A DNA stretch of 64,000 nt from Artemisia argyi. Its lineage: Eukaryota > Streptophyta > Magnoliopsida > Asterales > Asteraceae. Location of the stretch: positions 164,013,323 through 164,077,322 of the forward strand of contig CM060687.1 of assembly GCA_030686995.1 (NCBI GenBank), read 5' to 3'. Within the stretch, counting starts at the first letter, position 1. The number at the start of each line of letters is the position of its first letter. The notes beneath the pieces are model-generated. The model was not told the DNA's origin and did no database searches. It worked only from the letters and a program-made list of their open reading frames with translations. This document shows, piece after piece, positions 11,280-22,338 of this stretch. Made by a program: the position numbers and the translations under genes.

Positions 11280-14200
11280 TGGTGAGTGCTTATTCACTCA
11301 CCATTTTATGGCCAAATACCGACCCAAAATGACTATTTGAGCTAACAAATGCCAAGAAAACACGTGTTTCTATGTTGTGAACATGCAGGTACGGATTAAT
11401 CATAAAATGACGAAAAATCACACGAATACCGGAAAAACGAGCACGAGAGTGGAAGATGGTCAAAAAGTCAAAGCCGGGATCTACAAATCAACAATAGTCC
11501 TTCATCTATTCAGAATTGGCAGAAATAGTCCTTGGAATATACTTTTGGAAAAAGACTAATTCAGCCCTTGGAGTTTAGAAGTATACACAATTGGTCCTTG
11601 ATATTTTGGATTTGCAATTTTTGGTCCTGATAAGTTTCATGGTCCAAATTTATTATCATTCATAGCCTGGTCCAAATTTATTACCCAAGCCCATTTTATA
11701 AAATGGTCAAAGCCCATTTCTCTGTTTGGTCAATGGTTCAAAAAGCCTGGTCAAAGCTTCAAATTAATAAAACGTACACATGTTTCCCCCATTTCTCCCA
11801 ATTCCCAGAATCCCTTTGCACCACATGAACCCTAAATTCCTCATAGCTCAATTGGCTCACACCTATTTAAATTAGCCATCATAAGCTAATAATTGGAACT
11901 TCTAGAAGCTATTGTCACATGTCAGGTCACATGTTAGAGAGTGTTAGTATCTATCAGTGGTGACACCTGGCTGCTAGTGATTGGAAGAGTCACGTCATTC
12001 TCTTGCCTTGGATCCTGCTGACAAGTCAGAGAAAGTCTAAGCACACGAATGGGACAGATGGAAGCAGTTTATTGGCCAAGACACCTCACGGATTTTGATC
12101 CAAGGGCTGTGATCCAAATGAAGAAGCACATTTTAATCAAAGGGCTATTAGATGAAGGAAAGAAGCACAAAGTTGCATGGATTGCCAACCTGGCATCAGA
12201 CCCCAACCCTCTCCAATTCAGCTATAAATAGGTCTTATTTTAGAGCTTATGGTGTGTAATTTTTAGTGTAATGAATTGCTGTCAAATTTTCATTAGTTTG
12301 TATTTAGTTTAGATATTGTAATTTTCTTATAAGATTTTAATAAAAGTTTTAGTTCAATTTCACTTATCTCAGCTTATTTTGTTCTTATCTCAGCTTAATT
12401 TCTGCTTATATCAGCTTATTTTCTGTTTCATTTAGTTAAGTCTTGTCTAAATCTATTTCTCTTTTACAGTTTCTATATTCATTTACATAAAATAAAATAA
12501 AAGAATAAAAAATAATAAAATCAAAAAAATAAAAAAAAAATAAAAAAATAAAAAATAATATCATAATTACTATTAGCTTATCATAGAGCTTATTTTTCAG
12601 TTTTTATACATTTCACTTTAGCTTGTTAGCTATTAGTGAAGTGAATTGAGTCTGAGTTTTTAAACAGTCAAGATCAGAGTTGATTCAATCATTGACGCTG
12701 TGGTGTTTTGATATGCTGATACAGAAAGAGGTGAAATCAGCCTATCTTAGAGATAGGCAACTGTGAACTCCCTCTGTTCTTGCTGAGGGAGAGTTGTGGT
12801 AATTTCTATTTTAAATTTTTGATAAAGTAGTAGCTGTAATTGAGTAGTTTAATTGTGTGTAGATTTAGCTTATAGATCTGTTTAGGCTTAGTGTAACTGA
12901 TCATCTGTTATATTGTGAAGCTGAGTTTTGTTTTGGCTTATATTGAGTACTGTTTCATTGTGAGTCTGAGTTGAGTTGTTGGATCTTAATCACTGTTTCA
13001 TTGGGATTCATTGATATGCAAATTGAATTTTATTGAATATTGAGTTTTGGAGGATAACTGATCTGAGTTATTAGTTGTACATCTGTCATTTTGAAATCTG
13101 TGAGTATAAGTAGTTGCTGGTTTTAAGTTGATAACAGTTGATCATTTGAGTGAACTATTAGTTATGGAGGCTTATCTGCTCATTGTTAATGAGAATTGTA
13201 GCTTAAATCAAAGTTGATAGTGTAAGAGTGATTCTGCAGGGGTGTTTGGATCATCTTGATTTGTTGAGTTTTGTGTAAGTTTGTTTGATAATATTGCATC
13301 AGAGGTTAAATTAGGTTATCAGTAGATCATGTTTAGCATAATATTTGTAGTTTAGTTAACTAAAAGTCAAACATTGATTCAAAATTTCTTAGCTGTTGGA
13401 TATAGTAAATTCAAATAGTGATTTTACTAATATAGGTGTAATATAGAACTAGTTAGTTTAATTCAGTAAAAATATAGCTCAATAGTACAAGTGGTAGTAG
13501 CTATAAGCAGTAAAACTTAGATTTAGTCAATACTTGTTGCTAGTAAAATAGTCAACTGTTTATTGCTATTTCTTCCCTTTGGCTGCTGAATTTTGCTTAA
13601 ATTAGTATTCAATTGATCATTTTGTGATGGGGCTTTTGATGTTTTGATAAAATTGGGTTGTTGAGCTTTCCAAATCAGCTTTTATTTTTGAAATTGGTCA
13701 AGTTTTGAAGTTTTTATAAGCATTTGATTTGAGCTGTTTGAAACCTGAAGTATAACCTGGGTTGTTTGTTAATATAGAACTGCAGTTGAGAATCTGAGCT
13801 TACATCTGTGTTTGGTGATCATATCTTAGCTTTATTTGCTATTCAAGTTAGTTGTGTGCATAGTTGCTTAGCTTCTGTGATTGTCAGATCTTGGTTTGCT
13901 TATTGTATGAGCTTATTGCTTAAGCTCATTAATCTGTTAGAATAATCTCTGGATATCTGAGCTTTTATGAATCTTACTTTAGCATAATTGAGCATACATA
14001 AGCATTATTCATCTTTGTTTGGAGTTTAATTCATTTTTGTTCACAAGTGCTTATTAATAAGCACTTGTGAATAAGCAGTTGGCTTATATAAGCACTTAAT
14101 CAACTTATTTTGTTTTCAAAAATTTTCTTCTAGTTCTTTTTAATATTTTTGATTTTCTGGAATTTTTCCAGATTTTTCCAAGAAGTTTAAGTATTTTTCT

Positions 14201-14817
14201 TAATTTCTTTTTGATTTTAATCATTTTTTTAAATAGTTTTTAATAAACAAAAATCTATAAAAATTTAGAAGAAGCTGTGTAAAATACAAAAATATTTTTA
14301 GAAAATCTTTTATAATATTTTAGAATTTTTAGAATTAAATTTTCATTTTTCCATTTTATTTTTCTATTTTCTTTATTTTTAATTCAATTTAAAATCCAAA
14401 AATCATTATTAATTCATAGAAAATAAATAAAAAGCAAAAAAAAAAATATATATATATTTTTCTTTTTCTTAAAATTCTTTTTATTAGTTTAAGATTTTTA
14501 GAATATATTTTCGAGTTTGTAGGATCATTTTTCAATAAACGTTACGTTTTAAATTTTACGGTTGCATTCCTGTTTTCGCATTTTTAATTTTGGTGCATAA
14601 TTAGCTTGTACTCTTTGCATATTTCATACTTGTTTGTTATTACTTGAACTATTTGATTGCTATTTTCACTTAGTCATTTTTCAATTCACGTTTTCACGAA
14701 TCGATATTCTCGATTCCATTCGCCTTCGTTGGGAAACGACTCGGGTGATCCGTATTTTACGCGGATCACTTCGATACTATACTATATATTATATATAATT
14801 GGTTTTCACACGAATCA
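11280..14817 (+). repeat. RT1 3' LTR
   Basis: A 3538-bp repeat starting TGGTGAGTG directly after the polypurine tract and ending CA. It is longer than the 5' copy because that copy carries deletions. It is followed by a primer-binding site instead of host DNA. Confidence 0.9.
12223..12230 (+). promoter_or_regulatory. Probable TATA box of RT1 3' LTR
   Basis: TATAAATA about 944 bp into the LTR, with CACATG-type motifs some 300 bp upstream. Confidence 0.5.
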
Positions 14818-15289
14818 ATTTTTGGCGCCACTGCCGGGGAAGGTCGAAGTGAGTTTTTGAATTTTCGTTTTGAAAAATCGTGTTTTCTTAAGCCTTCCTC
14901 TACTTTGTATATATATCTCTATAAAAATTGAAAAATTCAAAACACTTTTCCTAAAGTATTTACAAAATAGTAAAAAAATAATAAAAGTTACAGACTCGAC
15001 TCGACCGAAAGGAAGGGCGTTGTAAACCAAAAAAGTCTCACAATATAACGAAAACGTAATTTAGTTGTTTATCGGATTATTTCAATTACTACAACCGAAT
15101 AAGCGGGAAATACGGATAGGTAAGACATTAAATTGCTAGCTGAAGAGAGATCCATTCTTCTCCCCCGTTCCGTCGCGCGTGGTTTTGAAAGAAATGGTTT
15201 TCGATTAACATTACGTTTTAAGAAAAGAAAAACAAAAGAAATAAAAAGTTTTTCTGTGAAAAATATAAAAAACAAAAAGATTTTCCTTT
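14818..15289 (+). repeat. Second RT1 primer-binding site and partial leader
   Basis: Directly after the 3' LTR comes a primer-binding site (14823-14840, with ACTGCC in place of GTTGCC) and then about 450 bp matching 3956-4403. Homology stops inside a pyrimidine run at about 15289. This is the start of a further internal region, so the LTR is shared by a complete and a truncated element, as expected after recombination between tandem copies or a deletion. Confidence 0.85.
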
Positions 15290-15393
15290 GTCATCACCTT
15301 CCCTTTACATTCACACTCATCCCTTCTCATTTTTCTACATTTTTTTTAAAGAACGTATTATTCTCATCTTCATTTTTCTTTAACTCTTTTAGA

Positions 15394-15394
<1 letters not shown>

Positions 15395-15462
<68 letters not shown>
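15395..15462. repeat. (TA)n microsatellite
   Basis: About 34 TA units. Sequence on either side (15290-15394 and 15463-15588) has no recognised feature. Confidence 0.95.
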
Positions 15463-15463
<1 letters not shown>

Positions 15464-15597
15464 TGGCACCTTTCCATCGAATCTTTGCATTAGGTCCTAA
15501 TCATTCTCATGTCTTAAGTGTTGGTCATATTATTCTTTTTGAGAATTTAGGTTGTTGTTTTTTTAAAACAATAATTATATGTGTCATATTTTTTTAA

Positions 15598-15922
15598 GGG
15601 TTATTATACAAACATGTCATTAAAGTTTGTGTGAAATTTGTCCAAAGGTAATAAAGTTTTAAAGTTGTCATCCAGGTTACTAAACTTATGAAAGTTGTCT
15701 TCCAGGTTACTAACCTTATGAAAGTTTGTCCTCCAAGTTACTGAACTTGTAAAGACGTGACATTTATGTTACTTAACATACCAAAAAAATAAACTTAAAA
15801 ATCACTAAAATTATAGACGTGTTTGCTTTTTATAGTTTAGTAACCTGAATGACAACTTTAAAAGTTGATTAACTTAGTATAAATTTCACGCAAACTTTAG
15901 TGACATCTTTATATAAAAACCC
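15598..15922. mobile_element. Mutator-type MITE with 9-bp target duplication
   Basis: A 325-bp element with long terminal inverted repeats (GGGTTATTATACAAA at the left, reverse complement of the right end GGGTTTTTATATAAA). It is flanked by perfect 9-bp direct repeats TTTTTTTAA at 15589-15597 and 15923-15931. A 9-bp duplication is the mark of Mutator-like elements. The interior has about three copies of a 30-40 bp unit containing CCAGGTTACTAA. No transposase is present. Confidence 0.85.
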
Positions 15923-16081
15923 TTTTTTTAATTCATATACCTTAGACATCCATATCTTGTTCCCTTATAAGTGTCATGCATATATCTATCATCATCATTA
16001 TTATGTATATGTGCATTCTTTTTCAACTAACTTTGCCTTGTAGCACTCTTCCGTTGCTTGATTTTTTGATGCCTCAAATAA

Positions 16082-16425
16082 GGGGGAGCATACACCAAGG
16101 GGGAGCATTGGTGATGTGCATTACATCCCTATCTATATATATTTTTGTTGCAGGAAACTAACCCTTGATGCAGGTTATAAGTTTGCAATTTATTTGATCC
16201 ACGGATTCACTAGAGTCATATTTTAGAGGTTGATATGATTAAGGCTTCACTTACGATGATGCAAGCTCGCCTCTTTATTTCAAGAATTGAAGTTTAGTTG
16301 AAATCTCGTCTAGGAGTCCACCTTTTTGCTTCGACAAAAGGGGGAGAAGAAGTGTAAACAAGTAAATTATACATTTTACTATAAGTTATAGTTTACATAG
16401 TTTGTCATTATCAAAAAGGGGGAGA
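16082..16425 (+). promoter_or_regulatory. Multiplied polypurine tracts
   Basis: G5 tracts at 16082-16086, 16099-16103, 16340-16344 and 16418-16422, each followed by AG. The last abuts the LTR and is the likely primer; the others are the multiplied copies typical of Sireviruses. Confidence 0.7.
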
Positions 16426-16847
16426 TTGTTGTCATGAATATTACGATATTTAATCTAAACATCCTCTTCATGTTTTGATGATGACAAAGATATAAGCTAC
16501 AACATATAACGTAAAGTGCTTGAGTTACTTGTGATCACAATTCATCTATGCATTCATACGTCAACAAGCCTCGACATCTCAACGTCTCAAGTATGCTTCA
16601 ACAATCACTTAAGGTATGCACAAACAAATGTCTAATACATTTTATGATCTAAGGGATTTTATTTAGACACTAAAAATTATATAAAATGTTATAAACATCT
16701 TATATATTTTGAAAAACACTTTTGGTATATAAAGGAAAATGTTTAATTCATAATAAATAAATGAATTCAAATTTTTAGCCAAAAACAGTTAAAATTTCAC
16801 TAGATAAAGCTTCTCCAGAAAAAACAAGAAAAACTGCCGTTTTCGTC

Positions 16848-16944
16848 TGGGCGGCCCCCTTAATTTTAAGGGGGCCGGCACACAATTAAAGGGGCCGGCC
16901 ACGCTCCCCTGTCAGATTCTGTCAGAAATTTTTCCCTATAAATA
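16848..16944 (+). promoter_or_regulatory. Sirevirus LTR core promoter with GGCCGGC palindromes
   Basis: GGCGGCCCCCTTAATT faces AAGGGGGCCGGC as an inverted repeat, followed by another GGGGCCGGCC, then TATAAATA at 16937-16944. CG-rich palindromes near the TATA box are described for Sirevirus LTRs. Confidence 0.55.
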
Positions 16945-18056
16945 CCACCTCAAATTTGGTATTTTTCTCACCTTTTGCACGAAAATTTTCAGTCCCAAAC
17001 CTTTCCAAACACACTTCTAAATCCTTTGATCATAAGTTTATTAGTCTTTGTTTCAAGTGATTCAATCCCTTATCACTCAAAGTGCAAGAGAAGAACCCTC
17101 CTTATCATAAAGCCAAAGATGTATTAGAGTCTAGTTAGTGTTCATGTGAAGTTGTGAGTTATGTTTATGTAATAAGTAGATCAAGATGATCTTACTTAGT
17201 AGTGAGTCAATGAGTGAGTAAGAAGTAGTGGGAAGAAGTAGTAGTGTGGAGAAGTCATGTAGTTGTGAAGAAGTAGGTGTGTGAATAAGTAGTGGAGTAT
17301 AGAAGAAGTTGTGAAGTAGTCGTGAAGTCATGAAGAAGTCGTGAAGTTGTGTAGAAGTTGTGTAGTGATCGAAGTCGTGTTGTGAGATTGGTTCTAGCTA
17401 CTATTAGAACTCGACATTTAGCTTAGTGTCATTAAATGGTGTAAGCAAAAGTTGTGTAAGGTTTTCTCCGCCAAAAGGGAGCTTGTTGAGTAGTGAAGAA
17501 AACTCTCGAGTAGGTGACTCGGGGAGTGAAGTAGGGCAAGGAAGGTGTCCTTGTAGCCGAACCACTATAAATCATCGTGTCCGGTTTGCATCCTCTTTCT
17601 CTTGTCTTTTCACATTTATTCTTGCATTTATCGCTTTATATCTATGCTTGCAAATATGTGTTGATTGGTGTTTATATTGTCATGATGACTGATTGTGGTG
17701 TAGTTACAAGTTAATATTGTGATAGGATATATAATTGTATGATATGGTCTAATGGACTTATATATATTATTAACACTTCTCATATTGAGTTTAACTTAAT
17801 CAATAATTTGATACAAAACGTTTTAAGATTTTAAAAGGAAAACGTATTCACATAAAGATCGACCAAAGCTTCATTCATAAAACTAAGTTTTGAAAACTAA
17901 TCCAAAAGCTCACATATATAATTGATCATATTGATTATATGTTGTTTTCATACTAAACTCTAATTGAATGTTTTTCAAACAAACAATTGAATAAACTTGA
18001 ATCAACATTTTGAAACCAAGTTTTTAAAAAATCAAAAAGAGGGAAAAACTATTCAA

Positions 18057-18079
18057 CCCCCCCCCCCCCCCCCCCCCCC
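18057..18079. repeat. C23 homopolymer
   Basis: An uninterrupted run of 23 C near the end of the Sirevirus LTR, likely grown from a shorter native C tract. Confidence 0.9.
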
Positions 18080-18092
18080 TTTTAGTTTTCCA

Positions 18093-18501
18093 TAGTTTGT
18101 TAAGAATTTGGCTAGCACCTCTAATGTTTGGAATTTTGAATTTGATTGAAACTTTTGCATCACTTAGGAGTTAAAGTCAAGGGGGAGATTGTTAGTTGGT
18201 TTGACTTTGACCTTCTAAGGGCAGTTTGGTAATATTAGTTGTAAGGGTATTTTAGTCATTTTGGTAATATCTAGAATTTGTAAGTCGGTTGTTTTTGTAA
18301 GGTCGGTTAGTCTTTGTAAGGTCGGTTATTCACTTATATAACCGATAAGAGATATGGAAGTATGTACAACAACTCTTTTTGATAAAATGAAATACCAACT
18401 TTAGTGCTCCAATGTCCTGATCTTGTTTTGCTCATGTTCTGAATTATTTATGTTGTTGCTACTGCCCTTTTGCCACTGATTATGTTCCCCTGATCCTAAC
18501 A
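18093..18501 (+). mobile_element. 3' fragment of a second copia element with 312-bp LTR
   Basis: About 97 bp of 3' internal sequence ends in AAGGGGGAGAT, then an LTR at 18190-18501 with matching ends TGTTAG and CTAACA. The U3 has three near-copies of GTAAGGTCGGTT (18279-18330) and a TATATAA box at 18335. The 5' part is missing; the Sirevirus end lies directly upstream and may have replaced it. Confidence 0.75.
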
Positions 18502-18513
18502 ATGGGTTTGGGT

Positions 18514-18959
18514 TCGGGGTGTAAACGAGTCGAGTACTGCCTAGCTCGAGCTTGACTCGAATACTAAAACTCGAACTCGAAACTTGACTCGAGCTCGGTC
18601 GAGCTTTATATTTCGATCTCAACCTCGACTCATTATATAAAACTCGAGCTTGAAGCTCGACTCGAGCTCGATTTTTTTCATATTTAAGGCTCGAGCTCAA
18701 TGAATACTCGACATATCAAGCTCGACTCGTTTTGTATGAAAATTAAGTAAATATATTTATATAAAAGGGTAAAAGTGTAATTTAGTTGAAGCTTGATAAG
18801 GCTCGCGAGCTTCACGAGCAGAGTATTTTCGAGTTCGAACTCGACTCGAAAATATACTCTCGAACTCGAACTAGGCTTGTTTATATCAAATCGATTTTAA
18901 GTAGTTTACAAGTCGATTGCAAGTAACTCACGAGTTGTCTAGCCTTGTTTACACCCCTA
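18514..18959. mobile_element. hAT-type MITE with 8-bp target duplication
   Basis: 446 bp with ends TCGGGGTGTAAACGAG and, on the other strand, TAGGGGTGTAAACAAG. Perfect 8-bp direct repeats GTTTGGGT flank it at 18506-18513 and 18960-18967. The interior is rich in CTCGAGCT-type palindromes and can fold on itself. No transposase. Confidence 0.85.
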
Positions 18960-19103
18960 GTTTGGGTGAGCCAATTAAATTTTAATGAATCAATTTACCA
19001 AGTGTATAGCGGTAAGAGTTTCGATAATGTAATTCAGTCTCTGACCAGTATCCCAACACTCAAAATAATTCGAGAATTTGTTGGTAAAACATAAGGAACA
19101 AAT

Positions 19104-19177
19104 GGTTTCGTGGTGTAGTTGGTTATCACGTCAGTCTAACACACTGAAGGTCTCCGGTTCGAACCCGGGCGAAGCCA
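19104..19177 (+). tRNA. tRNA-Val (anticodon AAC)
   Basis: A 74-nt cloverleaf. The acceptor stem GGTTTCG pairs with CGAAGCC (one G-T pair), with discriminator A at 19177. The anticodon stem TCAGT/ACTGA frames loop CTAACAC with AAC at 19138-19140. The T arm is GGTTCGAAC. There is no intron. A CAA at 19099-19101 matches the usual plant tRNA start motif, and a T6 run at 19178-19183 is a Pol III terminator. It looks functional. Confidence 0.95.
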
Positions 19178-19224
19178 TTTTTTCAAAACTTTTCTATATT
19201 TTTCTTCCGAAACCATTTCGATTT

Positions 19225-19269
<45 letters not shown>

Positions 19270-20064
19270 ATTTGCTTTTTGCTTTTTTATTTCTCTCACA
19301 AACCCTTTCTTACTCTCTTTAAACAAAATTTTTAATCCCTCATTTTCGAAAAAATTCATTCTTCAGATTCGATTATCGAAATGGGTTTTGTATCGCATTG
19401 AGTAGATCGAAAGGAGATTAAACCGACGAGCCGTTGAGAGTGGTCTTACTACTAGTTTTTATAAAATGGGCCAGTGTTGTTAAATTGAGTACAAGTATTT
19501 GTCAAGCTTGAAGTCGGTTTTAATGCTGGCTAACGACTCGTGAAATTGTGAAGGGGATATCGAATTTACTGTTTTATATGACATGTTTCTTGTAAGATAA
19601 TAGCAACCGGAGCGGTGCCAAATGCTGCCCGGGATTTCGTCCAATGTCACCGGGAAAAAACCATAGTGAAGAAATTGTTGAGCATTTTTGTTATCCCATT
19701 AAATGACCGTTGCCTTGTTTATAACTATCAACTGGTAAAAGTCTCATGCTGCAGCTTACTTGTATCTCAAATCTTGAAAAAACTTCTTGTATCGGATTCT
19801 CCCCGGTCACTGATATGTCTCGATATGTTTAAAAAGACGCCAAATTTTAATGAAGATGAAAAATAAATGTATAACTCATGGAATATTGACACACAGCATA
19901 ACAGTAAAGAAAAAACAATGATAACGCAAATAAACAAACAAGATAAATTATCCTTCTTGAACTACAACCTTTGAAATAAGATCCAAGTCCTAACAGAAAA
20001 TAAACACAAAAACAGTTGGCCTCGATCAGTGACTGCTTAACAACTGCATGATGTGCAATGTCCG
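19178..20064. other. A40 tract and unassigned sequence downstream of the LRAT gene
   Basis: T6 terminator of the tRNA, then an A40 run at 19226-19265 and pyrimidine-rich sequence resembling a 5' untranslated region. The 83-codon frame at 19615-19866 (+) has no recognised family. The part nearest 20064 is the likely 3' untranslated region of the minus-strand LRAT gene. Confidence 0.5.
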
Positions 20065-20855
20065 TCACATGTTTCTTCTACGGAACTCAACAACTTCTTC
20101 CACAGGAACCTTTTCAACATCATCTCGGACACCAATGTCCGTCTTATATCGGTTCCAACAATATTCCCCAACGGTTGCTGCCACACTAACCATACCTAAA
20201 GAGTTGGACAGAATCTTTCCAACAGCTAAAGTTCTTTTTGAGCAAGCAACAGCTAAAGATAAAGTGGACTTCCAAGGAGCATTAGTGAAAAAATTTACTT
20301 GGCCACTGCTTCCAGTAGTAACCTTGCCACGAATCATGAGACTTGTTGTGCAATACAAAGCAAAATCCTCGCAGTTGTTTTTAACCACATCATAACTACC
20401 AAACCCGTAACGCAACAAATATAAGGCTTTATTGATCACTTCATCAGGTGGATCTGATTTAGCAGTAGTGCATGTCCCACCACGAATTTTGGATACATAT
20501 GAAACTTTCCCTACACCATATTGAAAGCGGTATAAGGATCCTGTGTCAATGAAGCAGTTCAAACATGACACGATGACTCCACTATCTGGTTGACGATATC
20601 CACAGTGAGGTAAGCGTAGACATGAAGCTGGAATATTAGGATTCCAAGATGTGCAGTGAGAACACGTGCTTAAGCTAGAACCAGAATTTTCTCCAATATT
20701 AGGTTGCAAAAACCCACAATCATGGGAGTTCAAACAAGAAGCAAAGTGACTTGTAAATGAAGATGGAAGATCCGAAGATAAGTTCCAAACAGCACCGGAT
20801 TCAGTTTTTTCTATATTATTGAAGTGGATAACCATCTTTTCACCGACATATATGC
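20065..20855 (-). CDS. LRAT-domain (NlpC/P60-like) protein, exon 2
   Basis: Residues 32-294 of a predicted 294-residue protein. Plant LRAT-domain proteins are small papain-like acyltransferase/hydrolase relatives; the substrate of this one is not known. The catalytic Cys is C193 in NNCEDFALYC; the partner His lies in exon 1. The acceptor AG at 20856-20857 joins in phase to give HHGIYVGEKMVIHF. The C-terminal part (TVGEYCWNRYKTDIGVRDDV) matches the usual plant tail. Residues 72-132 are an unusual Cys-rich stretch in which CLNSHDCGFLQP (72-83) is echoed by CLRLPHCGYRQP (110-121) before the usual SCLNCF motif. The frame ends at 20065. No damage is visible, so this is the one protein gene that looks intact. 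Confidence 0.85.
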
Positions 20856-20960
20856 CTGTTTTTATATAACAAAAATATTTATTGACATAAAAGGATTCAT
20901 ATAATCATATATACAAAGATAGTATAGTATGCACATAGAGAAAGAAAAAAATAAAAAAAA

Positions 20961-21020
20961 TACATACATACATACATACATACATACATACATACATACA
21001 TACATACATACATACATACA
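20961..21020. repeat. (CATA)n microsatellite in LRAT intron
   Basis: About 15 perfect 4-bp units within the intron of the minus-strand LRAT gene. Confidence 0.95.
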
Positions 21021-21291
21021 ACAGACTCAAAGACTCAAAACATTCATTAAAAAAATGCCATGATAAGCTATAACTAGCCTGTAACGCAATTTCTGAAAAC
21101 ATAAAGGCCTAAAGTGTAGTTTCATCACGGGTAAAGATATGAGTTAGTAGATATCCATCAAAAGTTAAGATATAATATGTTCATGTTCCTAAACATTTGA
21201 TCCACATTAAGGGATGTTCGTGAATTAAACTTGTCTTGTCATAACTCATAAGCTATCTGGCTTCCAATACAAATTCGAAACTGCAATTTTA

Positions 21292-22150
21292 GGGGTTGTT
21301 TGTTTTAGCTTTTATAGAGGGCTTATGAGCTTATTAGTTTATATAACTCATATAAGCCAGAATCGAGTGTTTGGCTAAGCTTATATGAGTGGGCTTATGA
21401 GCTTTTATATGTGGGTGTTTTAATAAGCTATAAAAGTATGTTTTTTTTTGTGAGGTTTAGGGCTTATATGAAACACTTCAATACAAATTACAACTTTACC
21501 CTCATTTTACCTAATAATCTAACGTTCATATATTTTTTTTTTCTTTATGAACCTCATTACTGTTAGACGCCTCCATCACCCTCATTTGTTACGCCTCCGT
21601 CTTTTTCATCACATATTCATCAATTCTTTAACACAAATTTATTCAATTTCTTTTCTTTAAGATCAAATGATTAGCATTTGCTCAACTGTTATTTTCCTTT
21701 TCTAATACACAAATTTGTTCGTTTTCTTTTCTAATACATAATCAATCAACTCTTATTTTCCTTGATATATTGGTTGTACTATATAATGCATTTGGGACTA
21801 TTCTATAATTAGAAAGGCTTAAAATTCAACTTTTTTCTTGCTTATTATGGAAAGATTTCAAACTCAATTTGTTAGGAAGCAAAATTCAGACTTTTTTCTT
21901 ACTTATTATGGAAAGATTTCAAAATTAATTTGTTAGGAAGCAAGTTGGTTAGGAAGTTTGTTAGGAAGCGGTTGTTTGTTCAAATTAAAATTATTTGGCT
22001 TAACCATCTCTAATATCTCTACTTATAATTTATAAAGCATGAAGACAACTAAATGTAACAAATAACGCAAAATATAAACACATTGCGCGGGTACCGTTCT
22101 AGTATAAACAGAATCATAAGCCCAACTCATAAGCTTAGCCAAACATCCCC
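21292..22150. mobile_element. PIF/Harbinger (Tourist)-type MITE in LRAT intron
   Basis: Ends GGGGTTGTTTG and CAAACATCCCC are inverted repeats flanked by TTA on both sides (21289-21291 and 22151-22153), the target duplication of Harbinger elements. Inner arms repeat AGCTTATGAG-type sequence. At 859 bp it is long for a Tourist element. The middle holds a 60-bp tandem duplication (about 21829-21953) and GCGCGGGTACCGTTCTAGT near 22086, which resembles a Helitron 3' end, so another element may be nested inside. Confidence 0.75.
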
Positions 22151-22338
22151 TTAGATGACTTTACCAATTTAATAAAAAAAGTTATATCAGTGTTAGGCAA
22201 AATGTACAAAAAGAGAAAACCGAAACTAAAAACAAAGCAAAATTGCATGATATGTGTTATTGCATCTATACTAGAAGAGACAAAGATCTCATAATTATCA
22301 TGTATAAAATGATCATATACTAAGATATAAATACAAAC

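Larger units (their letters stand above)
635..14817 (+). mobile_element. RT1: Ty3/gypsy LTR retrotransposon, Tat/Athila-like, defective
   Basis: Two direct repeats of 3.3 and 3.5 kb flank a 7.3-kb internal region. They start TGGTGAG and end CA just before a primer-binding site matching tRNA-Asp. The order is gag, reverse transcriptase, RNase H, integrase, with no chromodomain after the integrase, which fits the non-chromovirus plant gypsy lineage. The polyprotein is one reading frame broken by four stops and it lacks the protease. The 3' LTR ends in a polypurine tract junction typical of an intact 3' end. No target duplication can be shown, because the 3' LTR is followed by a second leader copy rather than by host DNA. 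Confidence 0.9.
15932..18092 (+). mobile_element. 3' end of a Sirevirus-type Ty1/copia element
   Basis: Non-coding 3' internal sequence with four GGGGGAG tracts, the last preceded by TGTCATTATCAAAAAG, then an LTR from 16427. Repeated polypurine tracts before the 3' LTR are a known mark of Sireviruses. The coding part is missing, so this is a 5'-truncated element or a fragment. Confidence 0.7.
16427..18092 (+). repeat. Sirevirus-type LTR
   Basis: Starts TGTTGTCATGAA right after the polypurine tract. The end is set at TTTTCCA, 12 bp after the C tract, by the usual CA ending, so it is less certain than the start. The LTR holds a CG-rich palindromic block and a TATA box. Confidence 0.6.

Noticed and set aside
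17131..17692. Small frames in the Sirevirus LTR
   Set aside because: Composed of GTGAAGTAGT-type simple sequence or lacking any family; no support for coding.
20961..21020. CRISPR-like array
   Set aside because: A simple 4-bp microsatellite; no spacers. None of the tandem repeats in the window has repeat-spacer structure.
22086..22104. Full Helitron in the LRAT intron
   Set aside because: A CTAG-type end is visible, but the upstream hairpin arm is missing and no 5' end was found.
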